NCBI GenBank assembly: GCA_023260355.1
Contig: JALQVJ010000139.1
Span: 1-7,400 of the forward strand
Direction: 5' to 3'
From: Burkholderiaceae bacterium
GTDB taxonomy: Bacteria; Pseudomonadota; Gammaproteobacteria; Burkholderiales; Burkholderiaceae_C
Length of the DNA: 7,400 nt
Each line of letters opens with the position of its first letter. Position 1 is the first letter of the stretch. The notes beneath the pieces were generated by a model. It was given only the letters and a program-made list of their open reading frames with translations, was not told the origin of the DNA and did not search any database. A program made the translations under genes and the position numbers. Shown here one piece after another: positions 7,166 through 7,400 of this stretch.

Positions 7166-7306
7166 CATTTCCACCGTCAGCTCCCAGTCGACCAGCGCCG
7201 CCACTGGCATCAACGCCAGACCTATCCACAGCCTCTGTTCCTGCGTTTCGGTGTCGGTTATTACTGCAAACTTGGTGGCCTCAGAACCGGTTCCCGCCGT
7301 GGTTGG
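7166..7306 (-). pseudogene. Fragment of an iron-containing alcohol dehydrogenase
   Basis: About 47 codons read PTTAGTGSEATKFAVIT, then [27 protein letters not shown] is the hallmark nucleotide-binding turn of group III iron-containing alcohol dehydrogenases, and the second block matches the strand-helix region that follows it in the family. The expected next segment (TGxDALTHxxE, holding the first metal ligands) is absent, because the sequence switches to paaA in a different frame at about 7165. Upstream of 7306 the usual hydrophobic PLPLIAIP-type lead-in is also missing. The surrounding reading frame stays open from a TAG at about 7369 to 7013, but only this piece looks like the family. Same orientation as the paa genes. 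Substrate cannot be assigned. Confidence 0.6.
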
Positions 7307-7315
7307 CGCATATCT

Positions 7316-7337
7316 CTGGGAAGGGCTGGGAAGGGCT
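7316..7337. repeat. Perfect 10-base tandem duplication
   Basis: The unit CTGGGAAGGG occurs twice head to tail at 7316-7325 and 7326-7335, followed by CT, the start of a third unit. Ten bases is not a multiple of three, so the duplication shifts the minus-strand reading frame just upstream of the alcohol-dehydrogenase-like fragment. Removing one copy would join the fragment to a frame that is open to the window end, although the protein read there is not recognisable. Confidence 0.75.
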
Positions 7338-7400
7338 GTAGCCCACGTCAAAGCAGAGATCAAGAGCTAATGTGGTATTTGCCTCTGATTTTCTGAAGTT
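7338..7400. other. Unassigned window end
   Basis: I recognise no gene, RNA or mobile element here. The minus strand has one frame open to the window end, but its residues resemble nothing I know. A short palindrome, GGGC (7333-7336) with GCCC (7341-7344), overlaps the second copy of the tandem duplication. Confidence 0.3.

Overview
The window looks like chromosomal DNA of a betaproteobacterium, most likely Burkholderiales and probably a Comamonadaceae-type organism. I infer this from an S-adenosylhomocysteine (SAH) riboswitch directly upstream of a long-form ahcY, ahcY followed by metF, a paaABCDE-ordered phenylacetyl-CoA epoxidase operon, and moderately high GC. The genus cannot be fixed from the sequence alone.

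Bases 1-3957, plus strand: an active-methyl-cycle and methionine block. It runs SAH riboswitch, long post-aptamer hairpin, ahcY (SAH hydrolase), a 172-base spacer with several RNA hairpins, metF (5,10-methylenetetrahydrofolate reductase), and metY (O-acetylhomoserine sulfhydrylase family, PLP-dependent). AhcY removes SAH and returns homocysteine. MetF supplies the methyl group that turns homocysteine into methionine. MetY makes homocysteine directly from an activated homoserine and sulfide. A strong hairpin flanked by A and T runs (3930-3957) ends this block.

Bases 3979-7164, minus strand: a tightly packed paa operon transcribed toward the methionine block, in the order paaA (5'-truncated), paaB, paaC, paaD, paaE. 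These encode the multicomponent oxygenase that epoxidises phenylacetyl-CoA (PaaA, PaaB, PaaC, PaaE) and its maturation factor PaaD. Genes overlap or are separated by 1-28 bases, so translational coupling is likely. The terminator at 3930-3957 appears to serve both convergent units.

Bases 7165-7400: the paaA reading frame stops matching PaaA at about 7165. Immediately upstream, in another frame, about 47 codons resemble the nucleotide-binding segment of an iron-containing alcohol dehydrogenase. That fragment ends just before the family's metal-binding residues. Further upstream is a perfect 10-base tandem duplication and then sequence I cannot assign. The window therefore ends in a mosaic of two broken genes, either a real rearrangement or a chimeric assembly.

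I found no transposase, CRISPR array, tRNA or rRNA. The best candidates for something new are the mutually exclusive RNA helices in front of metF and the paaA/alcohol-dehydrogenase junction.
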